Source: Candidatus Saccharicenans sp.
GTDB taxonomy: Bacteria > Acidobacteriota > Aminicenantia > Aminicenantales > Saccharicenantaceae
Length of the DNA stretch: 64,000 nucleotides
Direction: 5' to 3'
Assembly: GCA_024653215.1 (NCBI GenBank)
Contig: JANLFU010000011.1
Location: 28,813 to 92,812 of the forward strand
Under the pieces are notes generated by a model. It did no database searches, had not been told where the DNA came from, and saw nothing but the letters and a program-made list of their open reading frames with translations. The position numbers were made by a program, and so were the translations under genes. The first letter of the stretch is position 1; every line of letters starts with the position of its first letter. Of this stretch, positions 43,968-53,599 are shown piece after piece.

Positions 43968-45188
43968 ATGTCGCCATCGGAACCAGACCTGAAGCTTAAG
44001 AAACAGGCCCTGAGCTTTATCGTTCTCATGGGCCTGGTCAGCCTGTTCAGCGACATGACTTACGAAGGAGCCAGGAGTCTAACCGGCCCGTACCTCGGTC
44101 TGCTGGGAGCCTCGGCTTTCGCTGTCGGCCTGGTGGCCGGACTGGGTGAATTCATCGGCTATGGCCTTCGCCTGGCCACTGGTCTTCTGGCCGACCGCAC
44201 CAGAAATTACTGGCTGTTGACCTTCATAGGCTACGGCCTTAACCTCCTGGCCGTCCCTCTCCTGGCCCTGACCGGGCGCTGGGAGCTGGCTGCCATGCTG
44301 ATCGTGGCCGAGCGGATGGGCAAGGCCATCCGCAAGCCGGCCCGAGATGCCATGATGTCCTATGCCGCCCGGCAGGTCGGCACCGGCTACGGTTTTGCCC
44401 TGGAAGAATTCCTGGACCAGCTGGGCGCCATGCTCGGGCCGCTGTTCCTGGCCCTCATAGTTTTCCTTAACCGTGGACTGGGGACAGTCCACAGCTACCG
44501 TCGTGGTTTTGCCTTTCTTCTCCTGCCCGCCTTGCTGGCCATGGTGGTTCTGACTCTCGGTCGAATCCGCTACCCTGAGCCAAGCCGTTTTGAAATCAAG
44601 GAACAAAAAGTCTGGGAAAAGAAGTTTGGCCGTCGTTTCTGGCTGTATCTTATCGGAACCTCGTTTCTGGCCGCCGGATTTGCTGACTTCCCGCTGCTCG
44701 GTTTTCATTTCCAGAAAACCAGCCTCTTTGCCGGAGCCAGCATCCCGCTACTTTACACCCTGGCCATGGGCATCGACGCCGTGGCCGCCCTCATCTTCGG
44801 TCGGCTTTTTGACCGTATAGGCCTTGGGGCCCTGATGATTTCCACCCTGATTTCGGCCTTCTTTGCTCCCCTGGTTTTCCTTTCGCGCCAGAAAACATTG
44901 GTCATTGCCGGAATAGTCCTCTGGGGCATCGGGATGGGCGCCCTGGAATCGATCCTGAAAGCGGTGGTGGCCAACATGATCTCACCGGAAAAACGGGCCA
45001 CCGCCTACGGAATTTTTAACGCCATTTTCGGAGCGGCCTGGTTTGCCGGAAGCGCCCTGATGGGATTCCTCTACAGCCGGCAGCTGGGAGCCATGGTCCT
45101 GTTCTCGGTGCTGGCCCAGGTTGCTGCCGCGTTTTTATTCTTCCGCCTATCCAGGATGTCAACCCGACCTGGACCGGGTCCGACCTGA
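43968..45188 (+). CDS. MFS transporter of unknown substrate
   Basis: A 406-residue major facilitator with twelve hydrophobic segments. It opens with a short hydrophilic tail and SLFSDMTYEGARSLTGPYLG, and carries RMGKAIRKPARDAMMS between segments (about residues 116-131), a pattern of uncharacterised drug/H+ antiporter-like MFS proteins. AAGGAG lies nine bases before the ATG and a strong promoter precedes it, so it is its own unit. It is convergent with the third C69 gene. The substrate is unknown. Confidence 0.85.
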   Translation: MSPSEPDLKLKKQALSFIVLMGLVSLFSDMTYEGARSLTGPYLGLLGASAFAVGLVAGLGEFIGYGLRLATGLLADRTRNYWLLTFIGYGLNLLAVPLLALTGRWELAAMLIVAERMGKAIRKPARDAMMSYAARQVGTGYGFALEEFLDQLGAMLGPLFLALIVFLNRGLGTVHSYRRGFAFLLLPALLAMVVLTLGRIRYPEPSRFEIKEQKVWEKKFGRRFWLYLIGTSFLAAGFADFPLLGFHFQKTSLFAGASIPLLYTLAMGIDAVAALIFGRLFDRIGLGALMISTLISAFFAPLVFLSRQKTLVIAGIVLWGIGMGALESILKAVVANMISPEKRATAYGIFNAIFGAAWFAGSALMGFLYSRQLGAMVLFSVLAQVAAAFLFFRLSRMSTRPGPGPT

Positions 45189-45201
45189 GCCGGCCAGGCC
45201 C

Positions 45202-46830
45202 TTAGAACCCCCGGGCATATCTGGTCCAGAACTGTTCATAAAGTTCACGGTATTTCTGCATGGCCGCCCGGGCAAAGTCACCGGTATACTGGGTCAGATA
45301 TTGATTCACGGTCAGTGGTTCCTTATCGGGCGTCTTGCTATTCATGATTTCCATTACTTTCTTCTCAACTAGGGGCAATTCGGCCATGGCTCTTTCTTCG
45401 AAGGCCCGAACCGTATCTTCCATGACCTGGCGGTTATCACCCCAGCGCAGTATGGCCAGCCGATTGGCCCGGCGGAAGATCCAGGCCGCTGAGTCTTCCC
45501 GGTAACGGTGCTGAGCACAGACTTCAAAACCCGGGGGCAGCTCGGTTACCCCGGCAAAGATTGGTATCCTGGCACTCAGGGCCGGGTTGTCAAAGGCGAA
45601 CCAGCAGACGGCCCCGACCGCCGGCGGCAGCCAGCTTCTAAGCTGGATGACCGTGGCATAAGCACAGGCATTGATGGCAATGGTACGCTGCGGAGAAATC
45701 GTGCCCGGTTTAAGGGTGTTGATAAGAGTAATCCAGTCTCGTGACATCCAGTTGCTGACCACCGGGCTCCTGGTCAGCTCCTCCGAGTTTCTCTTTTTGA
45801 CCATCAGGTTCCGGCTCATATCATATTCGGTGCCTTCATAGGTTTCCCGGTACAGGCGCAGGATGTCGCGAACCGATACCTTCTTTTCGGGTTTTATAGA
45901 AAAGGGAAGCTCCTCGGCGTTCAGGTCCAGCTTCAGTGACGGGGCCAGCTGGCTGAAAACAAAGTATTCTCTGATGGCAAAAGCTTTTGGCCCACCATAG
46001 GCTTTCCAGAACTTAAAGGGCTCGCCTTTCTTCGGGTCCCACCAGCCCATTTCCTCGGCTACCCTGAATACGTTATCGGAAGCCAGATAGTTATTAGGGT
46101 CTTTTAAGTTCAACTGGCCGATGCGGGGAATGTTAGCCGAAATACCAACCTGGTCATCTGGTATCCTGACCGCGGCCCAGACCGCTCCCTTTTCCAGAGG
46201 CCCGGCTCCAAAGATTTCAAAATGCCAGACCTCGCGGCTGTCAGCTATGGTCAGGCATTCGCCATAATCTCCATACCCATACTGCTTGACCAGTTCTCCC
46301 GCCAGCTTGATGGCTTCCCGGGCCGTCTTGCATCTTTCCAGCATCAATCTTTCCAGCTCTTCAATCATGAACATGCCTTCCGGGTTGTACAATTCCTGTT
46401 TTCCACCGATGGTGGTTTCGCCAATGGCCAGTCCGAACTCGTTCAGGGCCGGGTAAGCCGTATTGAGAAAGGAGAAAGTTTCCGGGACCTCAGGCACTTC
46501 GCCTTTGAGGATCACTCCCCTCATATCCTGAGGAGTCTCGGTGTGCATCCGGCCTTCATATACCTTGTTCATTGCACCCGGCTTATTCTGGCGTCGCGGG
46601 ACTATGTTTACCCACTGGCGGTAGTTTCCGTCGCAGGTATGACAGGTTATGACCGAGCCATCGGCCGAGGCCAGGCGTCCAACCATGATGCTGGTGCATC
46701 CCCAGCCCTCATCCTGGCCGGGCCAGTCGGCCAGCCCGCTTTGAGTGGCCGGCGCGGACAACCACAGCCAGACCAGGGCCAGTACCAGGCCAGCCGGAAG
46801 AAAAAGTTTCCTCGCTTTCTTGAAAGCCAT
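45202..46830 (-). CDS. Exported C69-family dipeptidase, third copy
   Basis: A 542-residue C69 dipeptidase with a signal peptide (residues 1-30) and a predicted nucleophile at Cys45 in GCTSIMVGRLASADGS. It is clearly more distant from the tandem pair at 28278-31755: the segment after the nucleophile reads VITCHTCDG instead of MTTHTxDCG and the C-terminal third diverges. GGAG lies close before the ATG, and a near-consensus promoter stands upstream. It is a single-gene unit, convergent with the MFS gene by 13 bases. Confidence 0.9.
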   Translation of the reverse strand: MAFKKARKLFLPAGLVLALVWLWLSAPATQSGLADWPGQDEGWGCTSIMVGRLASADGSVITCHTCDGNYRQWVNIVPRRQNKPGAMNKVYEGRMHTETPQDMRGVILKGEVPEVPETFSFLNTAYPALNEFGLAIGETTIGGKQELYNPEGMFMIEELERLMLERCKTAREAIKLAGELVKQYGYGDYGECLTIADSREVWHFEIFGAGPLEKGAVWAAVRIPDDQVGISANIPRIGQLNLKDPNNYLASDNVFRVAEEMGWWDPKKGEPFKFWKAYGGPKAFAIREYFVFSQLAPSLKLDLNAEELPFSIKPEKKVSVRDILRLYRETYEGTEYDMSRNLMVKKRNSEELTRSPVVSNWMSRDWITLINTLKPGTISPQRTIAINACAYATVIQLRSWLPPAVGAVCWFAFDNPALSARIPIFAGVTELPPGFEVCAQHRYREDSAAWIFRRANRLAILRWGDNRQVMEDTVRAFEERAMAELPLVEKKVMEIMNSKTPDKEPLTVNQYLTQYTGDFARAAMQKYRELYEQFWTRYARGF

Positions 46831-46862
46831 CTTTATCTCCTGGAGAACAAATTAAGGATTTC

Positions 46863-46891
46863 ATTATCTTTTTTGCCAGCCGGACTGTCAA
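46863..46891 (-). promoter_or_regulatory. Sigma-70-like promoter of the third C69 gene
   Basis: On the minus strand a perfect TTGACA (46886-46891) and GATAAT (46863-46868) are 17 bases apart. Transcription should begin near 46856, giving a leader of about 26 bases with GGAG before the ATG at 46830. Confidence 0.7.
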
Positions 46892-46965
46892 ACTAATTCT
46901 GGACTTCAAGTTTATTATCGACGGAGATTGGATTAAAATTAAGTTAAAATTGTGATTTCGCGACC

Positions 46966-47670
46966 ATGAGAATCAGCTTCAGCCAGCCGGTATTTATTCC
47001 CTGGGGAGGCTTTTATGGCCGGCTGCTGAACTCGGACCTGATGATAATGCTGGACAGCACCCTTTTTGCTCGGGGCTTCACCTATGTCAACCGAAACCGC
47101 CTCAAAGCGCCCCAGGGTGAAATCTGGGTCACGGTGCCAGTCAGAAAAAAAGGACTGGGCCGGCAGAGAATTCGGGACCTCCGGATATTCCAGCCGGAAA
47201 CCTGGGCCCGGAAATTCCTGGCCCTGCTGAAACACTACTATGGCCATTCATTATATTTTGAGCCAACTATCGGGGAACTGGAAAAAATAATCTCCAGTGC
47301 TGGCGGCAATTTTCTAGCTCTCACCCAGGGCTGCGCCAGGTTACTGGCCGACAGTTTCCGGATCAAAACCGGCTTCAGGCTTCAGTCTGAGCTCGAGGTC
47401 GATAACAGGGGAACTGCCCTGCTGGTTGAGCTGGCCCGGCGGGTCGGGGCCAAGGAGGTCATCCTCCCCTACCTGGCCGACCGTCACCTCAACCTGGATT
47501 CCCTGATCAGGAATGGAATAAAGGTCTTCTTCTTAAAGTACCAGCCCGTGGCCTATCCTCAATTCTGGGGTGATTTCATTCCCAACCTCTCGGCACTTGA
47601 CCTCTGGCTGTGCTGTGGCCCGGACGGACTTAAGAACATTGGCAAGAGTTCCAGGGTGACCGCTGCTTGA
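46966..47670 (+). CDS. WbqC-like protein
   Basis: A 234-residue protein of the WbqC family, recognised from SQPVFIPWGGFYGRLLNSDLMIMLD at the N-terminus, the NRNRLKAPQGEIWVTVPVRKKG segment and the conserved late region with YLADRHLNLDSL and YPQFWGDFIPNLSALDLW. Members are often linked to O-antigen or glycolipid synthesis and are proposed to act on nucleotide-sugar-derived amines, but the reaction is not known. No ribosome site is clear before the ATG. No other surface-polysaccharide genes are in the window. It converges on the radical SAM gene with nine bases between stops. Confidence 0.82.
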   Translation: MRISFSQPVFIPWGGFYGRLLNSDLMIMLDSTLFARGFTYVNRNRLKAPQGEIWVTVPVRKKGLGRQRIRDLRIFQPETWARKFLALLKHYYGHSLYFEPTIGELEKIISSAGGNFLALTQGCARLLADSFRIKTGFRLQSELEVDNRGTALLVELARRVGAKEVILPYLADRHLNLDSLIRNGIKVFFLKYQPVAYPQFWGDFIPNLSALDLWLCCGPDGLKNIGKSSRVTAA

Positions 47671-47679
47671 AATGAGACC

Positions 47680-50250
47680 TTAGTTTGCTGCCCGCCGTGA
47701 ATCCCGGCCATGGCTGAATATCAGATACTCCCGGGTCAGCAGATACACCGAGCCCTGAAGACCGAGAAGTGTTTCCACCACATCCTGGATCCTGATTGGC
47801 TTCTGGGCATTAAATTCAAGAAAAAACCATAGCTTCTGAGCGGAAGGCTCCGGCTTTACTTGCACCCGGCTCTGGTAAGCCGTGGCCAGCCGTTCCAGGC
47901 TTTCTTCTGATAAACGGCCCCCGAGCCCTTCCAGGTCCGAGAGCTCGGGGTCTGACAGGTCTAAAGTATAGACCAGGGACTTAATATCCTGAAAAAGCGG
48001 AGGGCAATCAGCCTGGCATTTTATCAGGCCGTTGAACTGGAGTCCCTCGGGTAAACTGCTGTTCAGGTTCTCAAGAAACCGGGCTTCATCCACCTCTTCC
48101 AGCGCCTTGAATTCCATGGCCTCGGCCCCGGCTGCCATCCCCAGGGGCAGAGCCGGCCCATGGGTCATCAACATCTTGGGGTGATAGCCCTGAGAAAAGG
48201 CTATTTTCAGGCCGGCCCGCCTGAAAGCTCTTTCCAGATGGTTAAGGAGGTCGTTGTGGGATATGAACCGGGCCGGACCCGTTTTGCTGTAAAAAGCCCG
48301 GTACCTTACCGGCTCCGAGAGCAGTCCCACCCCATTTTCAATTTCTGGCCGGAAATCAATTTGTTCTGTTCCTTTCGTCACGGCTTTATAATCCGGCCAA
48401 TCACAGGCCCCACAATCGGCACAGATCCTTTCCAGGCAGGACTCACTGTAAACCCCCTGCCGGCTGGCCTGCAGTTCTCGTTCCAGGTAAGCCTTTTTCA
48501 GTCCCACCTCAACAACATCCCAGGGCAGGTCAGCCTCAACCGGAATGGCTTTAAGATAATCATGGTAATCAACCCCGACCTTTTCAAAAGCCTTCTGCCA
48601 GAGCTCAAAGTTGAACTGGTCCAGCCAGCCATCGAAACGGGCTCCTAGCCTGAAGGCTTCGTTCAAGACCGCACCCAGCCGCCGGTCTCCTCTGGAAAAT
48701 ACGGCTTCCAGAATGGAAGCCTTGACCCGGTGTTCTTTTAACTCGACTTTTTTCCAGCGGCCGACGTTGCTCTTGATGTATTCCTGTTTCTGCTGCAACA
48801 GCTTTTCCTCATCCATGGCCACCCACTGAAACGGAGTGTGCGGCTTGGGGATGAAAGAAGAAACGCTCAGGTTGATGGCCGGGGGGCTGCCCAGAATTTT
48901 CCGGCCCTGTTCCACCAGGCGACCTATTAAATTGATGATCGATTTCAGGTCCTCGGCGGTTTCAGTCGGCAGTCCAATCATAAAATATAGTTTTAGAAGC
49001 CTCCAGCCGTTCTCAAAAGCGTACCTGGCCGCGGTCAGGAGTTCCTCGTCGGATATCTTCTTGTTGATAACCCTTCTCAGCCTTTCGCTTCCGGCTTCCG
49101 GAACCAGAGTAAACCCGGTTTTCCTGATGCGGACAATATTCTCCACCACCTTTCTCGATAGCCGTCCTGGCCTGAGCGAAGGCAGGGAAACTGCAATCTT
49201 TTCTTTTTCCAGGCAGGGCAGCAGTGAGTCCAGGGCCTGTTCCAGAAAGGGGTAATCCCCCACCGACAGGGCATTCAAAGACAGGTCCTCGTAACCGGTA
49301 GCCTTCAACCCCTGCCAGGCCGCCTGGACCGTTTGGCCTGCCGGGCGATAGCGGTACGGAAAATAAAGGCTGGCCGCCTGGCAGAAACGACAGTTCTGGG
49401 GACACCCCCTGGCCACTTCCACCTGAAGGCGGTCAAAAACGCTCTGGATATTCGGCACAATGAACCTGTCAGGGGGAGTGGCCCTGTCCAGCGGGAAAAC
49501 CACTCTTTTTTCAATCTTCTCCGGAAACCCCGGTTGCGGGCGGGGCACCAGCAGCGGACTTACAGCCTGTGATTTGGCCTGATAGAAGGCGGGCAGGTAA
49601 AGGCCCCTGATCCCGGCAAAGCTCCTGATGAGCTCCTGCCGGTCCTTTGCAGAATCTCTAACTTCCAGGTAGCGGTTGATGATTTCATGAATTAATTCTT
49701 CCCCGTCGCCCAGGGCAAATATATCTATGAAGTCGGCCAGCGGTTCCGGATTAAGGGCGGCCGGCCCTCCAGCAATGACCAGCGGCTGACCCGGCTCCCG
49801 GTCCTTCGCCAGTACCGGTATGCCCCCCAAGTCGAGAATGCCCAGCAGGTTGGTATAATTCAGCTCGTAAAGCAGGGAAAAACCGACGATATCAAACTGA
49901 TAAAGTGGAATTTTATTTTCCAGGCTATAGAGCGGCAGACCAGAACCACGCAGCTGACCTTCGAAGTCCGGCCAGGGAGCATAGACCCTCTCGGCCAGGA
50001 CATCCGGTCGCCGGTTAAGCTGGTCATACAATATTTTTTGTCCCAGGTAAGAAAGGCCGATCTCATAGACCTCGGGAAAGGCCAGAGCTACCAGGACCTT
50101 AACTTTGTCCGGGTCCTTTTTAATTTGGTTCCATTCTCCTCCGGTATAGCGGCCGGGTTTCTGCACCCGGCGAAGAACGAGTTCCAGCCTTTGCCGGTCA
50201 ACAGGCTTTATGCTGTTAGGGCGATGCTTTGTAGGTTTCACTTCAGACAT
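47680..50250 (-). CDS. TIGR03960-type radical SAM protein fused to DUF2344 domain
   Basis: An 856-residue protein with an N-terminal B12-binding-like domain (about 45-200), a radical SAM core with CPQNCRFC (Cys283, Cys287, Cys290) and a C-terminal TIGR03936/DUF2344 domain that begins at VRYRAFYSKTGPARFISHND (about residue 630). A cysteine-rich ERICADCGACDWPDY stretch lies between them. The ATG at 50248-50250 overlaps the rodA stop by eight bases, so translation is coupled; a further in-frame ATG eight codons upstream is less likely. Such fused proteins usually sit near rodA and RNase G genes. The chemistry is unknown, possibly RNA or protein modification. Confidence 0.88.
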   Translation of the reverse strand: MSEVKPTKHRPNSIKPVDRQRLELVLRRVQKPGRYTGGEWNQIKKDPDKVKVLVALAFPEVYEIGLSYLGQKILYDQLNRRPDVLAERVYAPWPDFEGQLRGSGLPLYSLENKIPLYQFDIVGFSLLYELNYTNLLGILDLGGIPVLAKDREPGQPLVIAGGPAALNPEPLADFIDIFALGDGEELIHEIINRYLEVRDSAKDRQELIRSFAGIRGLYLPAFYQAKSQAVSPLLVPRPQPGFPEKIEKRVVFPLDRATPPDRFIVPNIQSVFDRLQVEVARGCPQNCRFCQAASLYFPYRYRPAGQTVQAAWQGLKATGYEDLSLNALSVGDYPFLEQALDSLLPCLEKEKIAVSLPSLRPGRLSRKVVENIVRIRKTGFTLVPEAGSERLRRVINKKISDEELLTAARYAFENGWRLLKLYFMIGLPTETAEDLKSIINLIGRLVEQGRKILGSPPAINLSVSSFIPKPHTPFQWVAMDEEKLLQQKQEYIKSNVGRWKKVELKEHRVKASILEAVFSRGDRRLGAVLNEAFRLGARFDGWLDQFNFELWQKAFEKVGVDYHDYLKAIPVEADLPWDVVEVGLKKAYLERELQASRQGVYSESCLERICADCGACDWPDYKAVTKGTEQIDFRPEIENGVGLLSEPVRYRAFYSKTGPARFISHNDLLNHLERAFRRAGLKIAFSQGYHPKMLMTHGPALPLGMAAGAEAMEFKALEEVDEARFLENLNSSLPEGLQFNGLIKCQADCPPLFQDIKSLVYTLDLSDPELSDLEGLGGRLSEESLERLATAYQSRVQVKPEPSAQKLWFFLEFNAQKPIRIQDVVETLLGLQGSVYLLTREYLIFSHGRDSRRAAN

Positions 50251-51334
50251 ACCTGAACCGCCGCATCCTGACATTTATCACCAGGCTGGCCGCCAGAAAG
50301 TTGGCCAGAAGCGAAGAGCCTCCATAACTCAGAAACGGGATGGGAATGCCGGTAATCGGGAACAACCCCACCAGCATCATGACATTTATCAGGAACTGGC
50401 AGGCAATCATCATGGTTACCAGGAAAGCCAGGTAGACTCCTGCCCGGTCGGCCGAAACCCAGACCGTGGAAAAGAACCGATAAATAAGCAGGAAATAAAT
50501 ACCAAAAACACCCAGCAACCCAAGAAATCCCAGTTCCTCGGCAATCACGGCCATGATGAAATCGGTATGCCTGGCCGGCAGGAACCTCAGCTGGCTCTGC
50601 GTTCCCTTGTGATAGCCTTTCCCGATAAGGCCACCGGAACCGATGGCAATCTTCGACTGCCGGAGCTGATAGCCAGCTCCCCGGGGGTCCTGGTTGGGTG
50701 TGAGCAGGGTTTCAATTCTCTTTTTCTGATAGTCTTTGAGGGCATAATTCCAACCCACAAAACCGGTCACCAGAACCACCGCCAGGATTATGACCAGGTA
50801 TTTTCTTCGCATTCCTGTAAGTATATATACCCCGACCAATATCGGCAGATAGGTCAGGGCCGTTCCCAGGTCGGGCTGGAGCGCGGTCAGGGTCGCCGGC
50901 AGGCCGACCACCAGTGAACTGACCACAAAACCCTTGAACGACAGTCGGTCTTCCCTGTATTCAGAAAACAGCCTGGCCAGGACCAGGATAACCGCAATCT
51001 TGGTTACCTCAGACGGCTGGGCCTGGAAGGGCCCCAGGACAATCCAGCTCCTGGTATTGGCCACCAGCTTGCCGAAGAACAGCAGCCCCAGAAGGATAAC
51101 GTTCATGAGTATATACAGGGGGACCGAGATGGAGATCAGGAACTTATAATCTATCATGATGGCCACCAGCAGGGCCAGGAGGCTGACCAGAAGCCAGATA
51201 ATCTGACGCCAGACAAACTGCGAAGCCTGAAAATAGATGGCGCTGTAGACAAAAACAATCCCCACGGTGGAGACCACCACCATCAGCAAAATTGTGACGG
51301 AGTCAATCTCCCTGAAGATTCGTCTGTCTAACAT
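50243..51334 (-). CDS. rodA: Rod-shape peptidoglycan glycosyltransferase RodA
   Basis: A 363-residue SEDS-family membrane protein that polymerises lipid II during elongation together with PBP2. Around ten hydrophobic segments are seen, with conserved ALQPDLGTALTYLPILVG (about 178-195) containing the catalytic-type Asp, a IGSGGLIGKGYHKGTQSQLRFLPARHTDFIM block and LPFLSYGGSS-type C-terminus (IPFLSYGGSSLLA). The ATG at 51332-51334 has GGGAG five bases upstream; a frame extending 76 codons further would lie inside mrdA and lacks family sequence. It overlaps mrdA by 32 bases. Confidence 0.95.
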   Translation of the reverse strand: MLDRRIFREIDSVTILLMVVVSTVGIVFVYSAIYFQASQFVWRQIIWLLVSLLALLVAIMIDYKFLISISVPLYILMNVILLGLLFFGKLVANTRSWIVLGPFQAQPSEVTKIAVILVLARLFSEYREDRLSFKGFVVSSLVVGLPATLTALQPDLGTALTYLPILVGVYILTGMRRKYLVIILAVVLVTGFVGWNYALKDYQKKRIETLLTPNQDPRGAGYQLRQSKIAIGSGGLIGKGYHKGTQSQLRFLPARHTDFIMAVIAEELGFLGLLGVFGIYFLLIYRFFSTVWVSADRAGVYLAFLVTMMIACQFLINVMMLVGLFPITGIPIPFLSYGGSSLLANFLAASLVINVRMRRFRYV

Positions 51335-53108
51335 ATTTCTCCCGGTAAGCCTTGAATATCTGACCGGCAATGGGGGCGGCGGTCTGACCGCCCATCCCGC
51401 CAAATTCCACCAGCACCGTGACCACAATTTCCGGGTTCTGGCGGGGTGCAAACCCGGTAAACCAGGAATGGGTTTTTTTAACTTCCACTCCTCTCTGGAC
51501 CAGGCGTTCGGCCGTTTCCCGGCTGATGAGCTGGGTGGTGCCGGTCTTACCACAGACCTCAAAACCAGGCTGATAGGCTCCCTGGCCGGTGCCCTGATTG
51601 TTAACCGAGCGCCACATTCCTTCTATTACTTTTTCCATGATGGCTTCGGGCAGGTTTATTCTTTCCCGGTTGCCGTCATTCTCCGTTCCCCTGAAAAGGT
51701 GAGGTTGAACTTTAAGGCCACGGGTAGCCACGACCGAGGTCAGGCAGGCTAATTGTAACGGAGTGACCAGCAACGGCCCCTGGCCGATGGCCACAGAAAT
51801 CGTTTCTCCCGGATACCAGGCCTGCCGCAGGAACCTTCTCTTCCAGTCCGTGCTAGGCACCAGTCCCTCTTTCTCCCCGGGCAGGTCAACTCCCGTCTTC
51901 TGGCCCAGGCCCATCAGGCGGGCATAGTCCGCAATGGTATCGATGGATAACCGGCGGCCGAGCTGATAAAAATAGATATTGCAGGAATTCCTTATGGCCT
52001 CGGCCAGGTTCAGGTTTCCATGGCCCGGCCGGAACCAGCAATTGAACTCTTTATTGTAAAGCTCAATGGCCCCGCTGCAATAAAAAGTCGAACTTTCGTT
52101 GATGATGCCTTCATTAAGGGCGGCCAGGGCCATGACAATCTTGAAGGTGGACCCGGGAGAATACAGGCCGCGGATGACCCGGTTTTCCAGCGGCTTACCC
52201 GGATCGTTGACCAGGGCCAACCATTCGTCGGCCGAGAACCGGCTGATAAACCGGTTGGGGTCGTAAGAAGGCGAACTGGCCCAGACCAGACATTCCCCGT
52301 TCCTGGGGTCCATGGCCACTATGGCCCCTTCTCTTCCCTGCAACAGTTCTTCGGCTTTTCTCTGCAGGTCAAAATCTATGGACAGCTCAAGGTTGCGGCC
52401 GGGCTGGGGCTCGGTCCGGCTGATCTCAGCCCGTGGCCGGCCCAGGCTATCGACCATTTCCAGAATTTTTCCTTCTCGCCCGGTCAGGATATCGTTGTAT
52501 TGCTTTTCCAGACCCGCCTTGCCCACCATTTCGCCGCCCCGCCAGCGCTTTTCAGGCTGGGTTCTGATTTCGTCGACCGAGACCTCCTGAAGGTACCCCA
52601 GCAGATGCGCTCCGGTCAGACCGAAGGGGTAGTATCTCCTTGGTTCCACCTCCAGCTTGATTTCTGGGAATTCATCCTTTCGGGCTTCGATGAGCGAAAC
52701 ATCCTCCAGCTTCAGGTTATCCATGATGATGATCGGTTCATAGGCTGGCAGGAACCGGTAGCGCTCGATTCTTTTCTTCAGCTCATCCCGGTTAAGGTGC
52801 AGCAGCAGGGCCAGACTGTCAATCGTCCTTTCATAATCGGTGACCGCTTCCCGCACCAGGGAAACTTTGAAGCTGGGGATGTTATCAGCCAGAATCACCT
52901 TCTGCCTGTCCAGGATTAGCCCCCGGGGTGCGGTCAGCGGCAGCTCCCGGAGACGGTTGGCCTCGGCCATTCGCCAGTATTTTTGATGGTCAAGAACCTG
53001 GATTTTCCAGTAGAAAGCCAGCACCAGGATTATCAGCCCGGCCAGAACGTAGAGGGTTATCTTCGACCTCTTGATGATCGTGGTCAAGTCCTCATAGATT
53101 CTGGCCAT
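51303..53108 (-). CDS. mrdA: Penicillin-binding protein 2, elongation transpeptidase
   Basis: A 601-residue class B PBP that crosslinks peptidoglycan in elongation. A single membrane anchor (about residues 18-33) is followed by the pedestal domain and the transpeptidase domain with STFK (Ser320, Lys323), SCN near 378 and KTGTTQ near 530. The RGLILDRQKVILADN segment (about 62-76) is the standard class B pattern. It is followed by rodA (32-base overlap) and preceded by mreD with nine bases between. The order mreB-mreC-mreD-mrdA-rodA is canonical. Confidence 0.96.
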   Translation of the reverse strand: MARIYEDLTTIIKRSKITLYVLAGLIILVLAFYWKIQVLDHQKYWRMAEANRLRELPLTAPRGLILDRQKVILADNIPSFKVSLVREAVTDYERTIDSLALLLHLNRDELKKRIERYRFLPAYEPIIIMDNLKLEDVSLIEARKDEFPEIKLEVEPRRYYPFGLTGAHLLGYLQEVSVDEIRTQPEKRWRGGEMVGKAGLEKQYNDILTGREGKILEMVDSLGRPRAEISRTEPQPGRNLELSIDFDLQRKAEELLQGREGAIVAMDPRNGECLVWASSPSYDPNRFISRFSADEWLALVNDPGKPLENRVIRGLYSPGSTFKIVMALAALNEGIINESSTFYCSGAIELYNKEFNCWFRPGHGNLNLAEAIRNSCNIYFYQLGRRLSIDTIADYARLMGLGQKTGVDLPGEKEGLVPSTDWKRRFLRQAWYPGETISVAIGQGPLLVTPLQLACLTSVVATRGLKVQPHLFRGTENDGNRERINLPEAIMEKVIEGMWRSVNNQGTGQGAYQPGFEVCGKTGTTQLISRETAERLVQRGVEVKKTHSWFTGFAPRQNPEIVVTVLVEFGGMGGQTAAPIAGQIFKAYREKYVRQTNLQGD

Positions 53109-53117
53109 GGCTCTTCA

Positions 53118-53597
53118 TCAAAAAATCGGGTTTACCTTCCTGAATAATTTTATCAGAACGGACGCCAGCAGGGCCGTGGCCAGCGGCTGGAGATAAAGGA
53201 GCGGCTGGCTGTAGAGCAGACTCTTCCTGAAAATCAGAAAGTAGAAAAAGGCCCAGATTATGAGTTGCCCCAGGCTTAAGATAAATATGAAGACCGTTCT
53301 CTTGTAAAAAGTATGAACGTCGAGCTTGCGGCTAAGCCAGCCGGCCAGGAAGCCCGAAATGGTCAGGCTCAAGCCGGCCAGCCCGAACACGGCGTAAGAT
53401 AGCGCATCCTGGGCCAGACCGGCACAGGTGCCCATTATCGCTCCGTCCAGCTCTCCGTAGACAATGGCCGTCACCATTACCAGGATTGAAAAGGTATTAA
53501 ACAACAGGACCAGGGATGGTTCCAGCCAGCCCAGAAGAGCATAAAGGGCAACGGCCAGAATCAGGCCAAGCACCAGCACGAATCCCTTTCTGACCAT
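53118..53597 (-). CDS. mreD: Rod-shape protein MreD
   Basis: A 159-residue integral membrane protein with four to five hydrophobic segments. AGLAQDALSYAVFGLAGLSLTISGFLAG matches the MreD signature of a G-x-x-x-D loop followed by a glycine-rich helix. It links MreC and the cell-wall synthases. Its ATG is two bases downstream of the mreC stop (53600), suggesting coupling. Confidence 0.93.
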   Translation of the reverse strand: MVRKGFVLVLGLILAVALYALLGWLEPSLVLLFNTFSILVMVTAIVYGELDGAIMGTCAGLAQDALSYAVFGLAGLSLTISGFLAGWLSRKLDVHTFYKRTVFIFILSLGQLIIWAFFYFLIFRKSLLYSQPLLYLQPLATALLASVLIKLFRKVNPIF

Positions 53598-53599
53598 GC

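Noticed and set aside
51335..51562. 76-codon N-terminal extension of RodA
   Set aside because: The extension reads through the out-of-frame end of mrdA and is not membrane-like; the ATG at 51334 has a good ribosome site.
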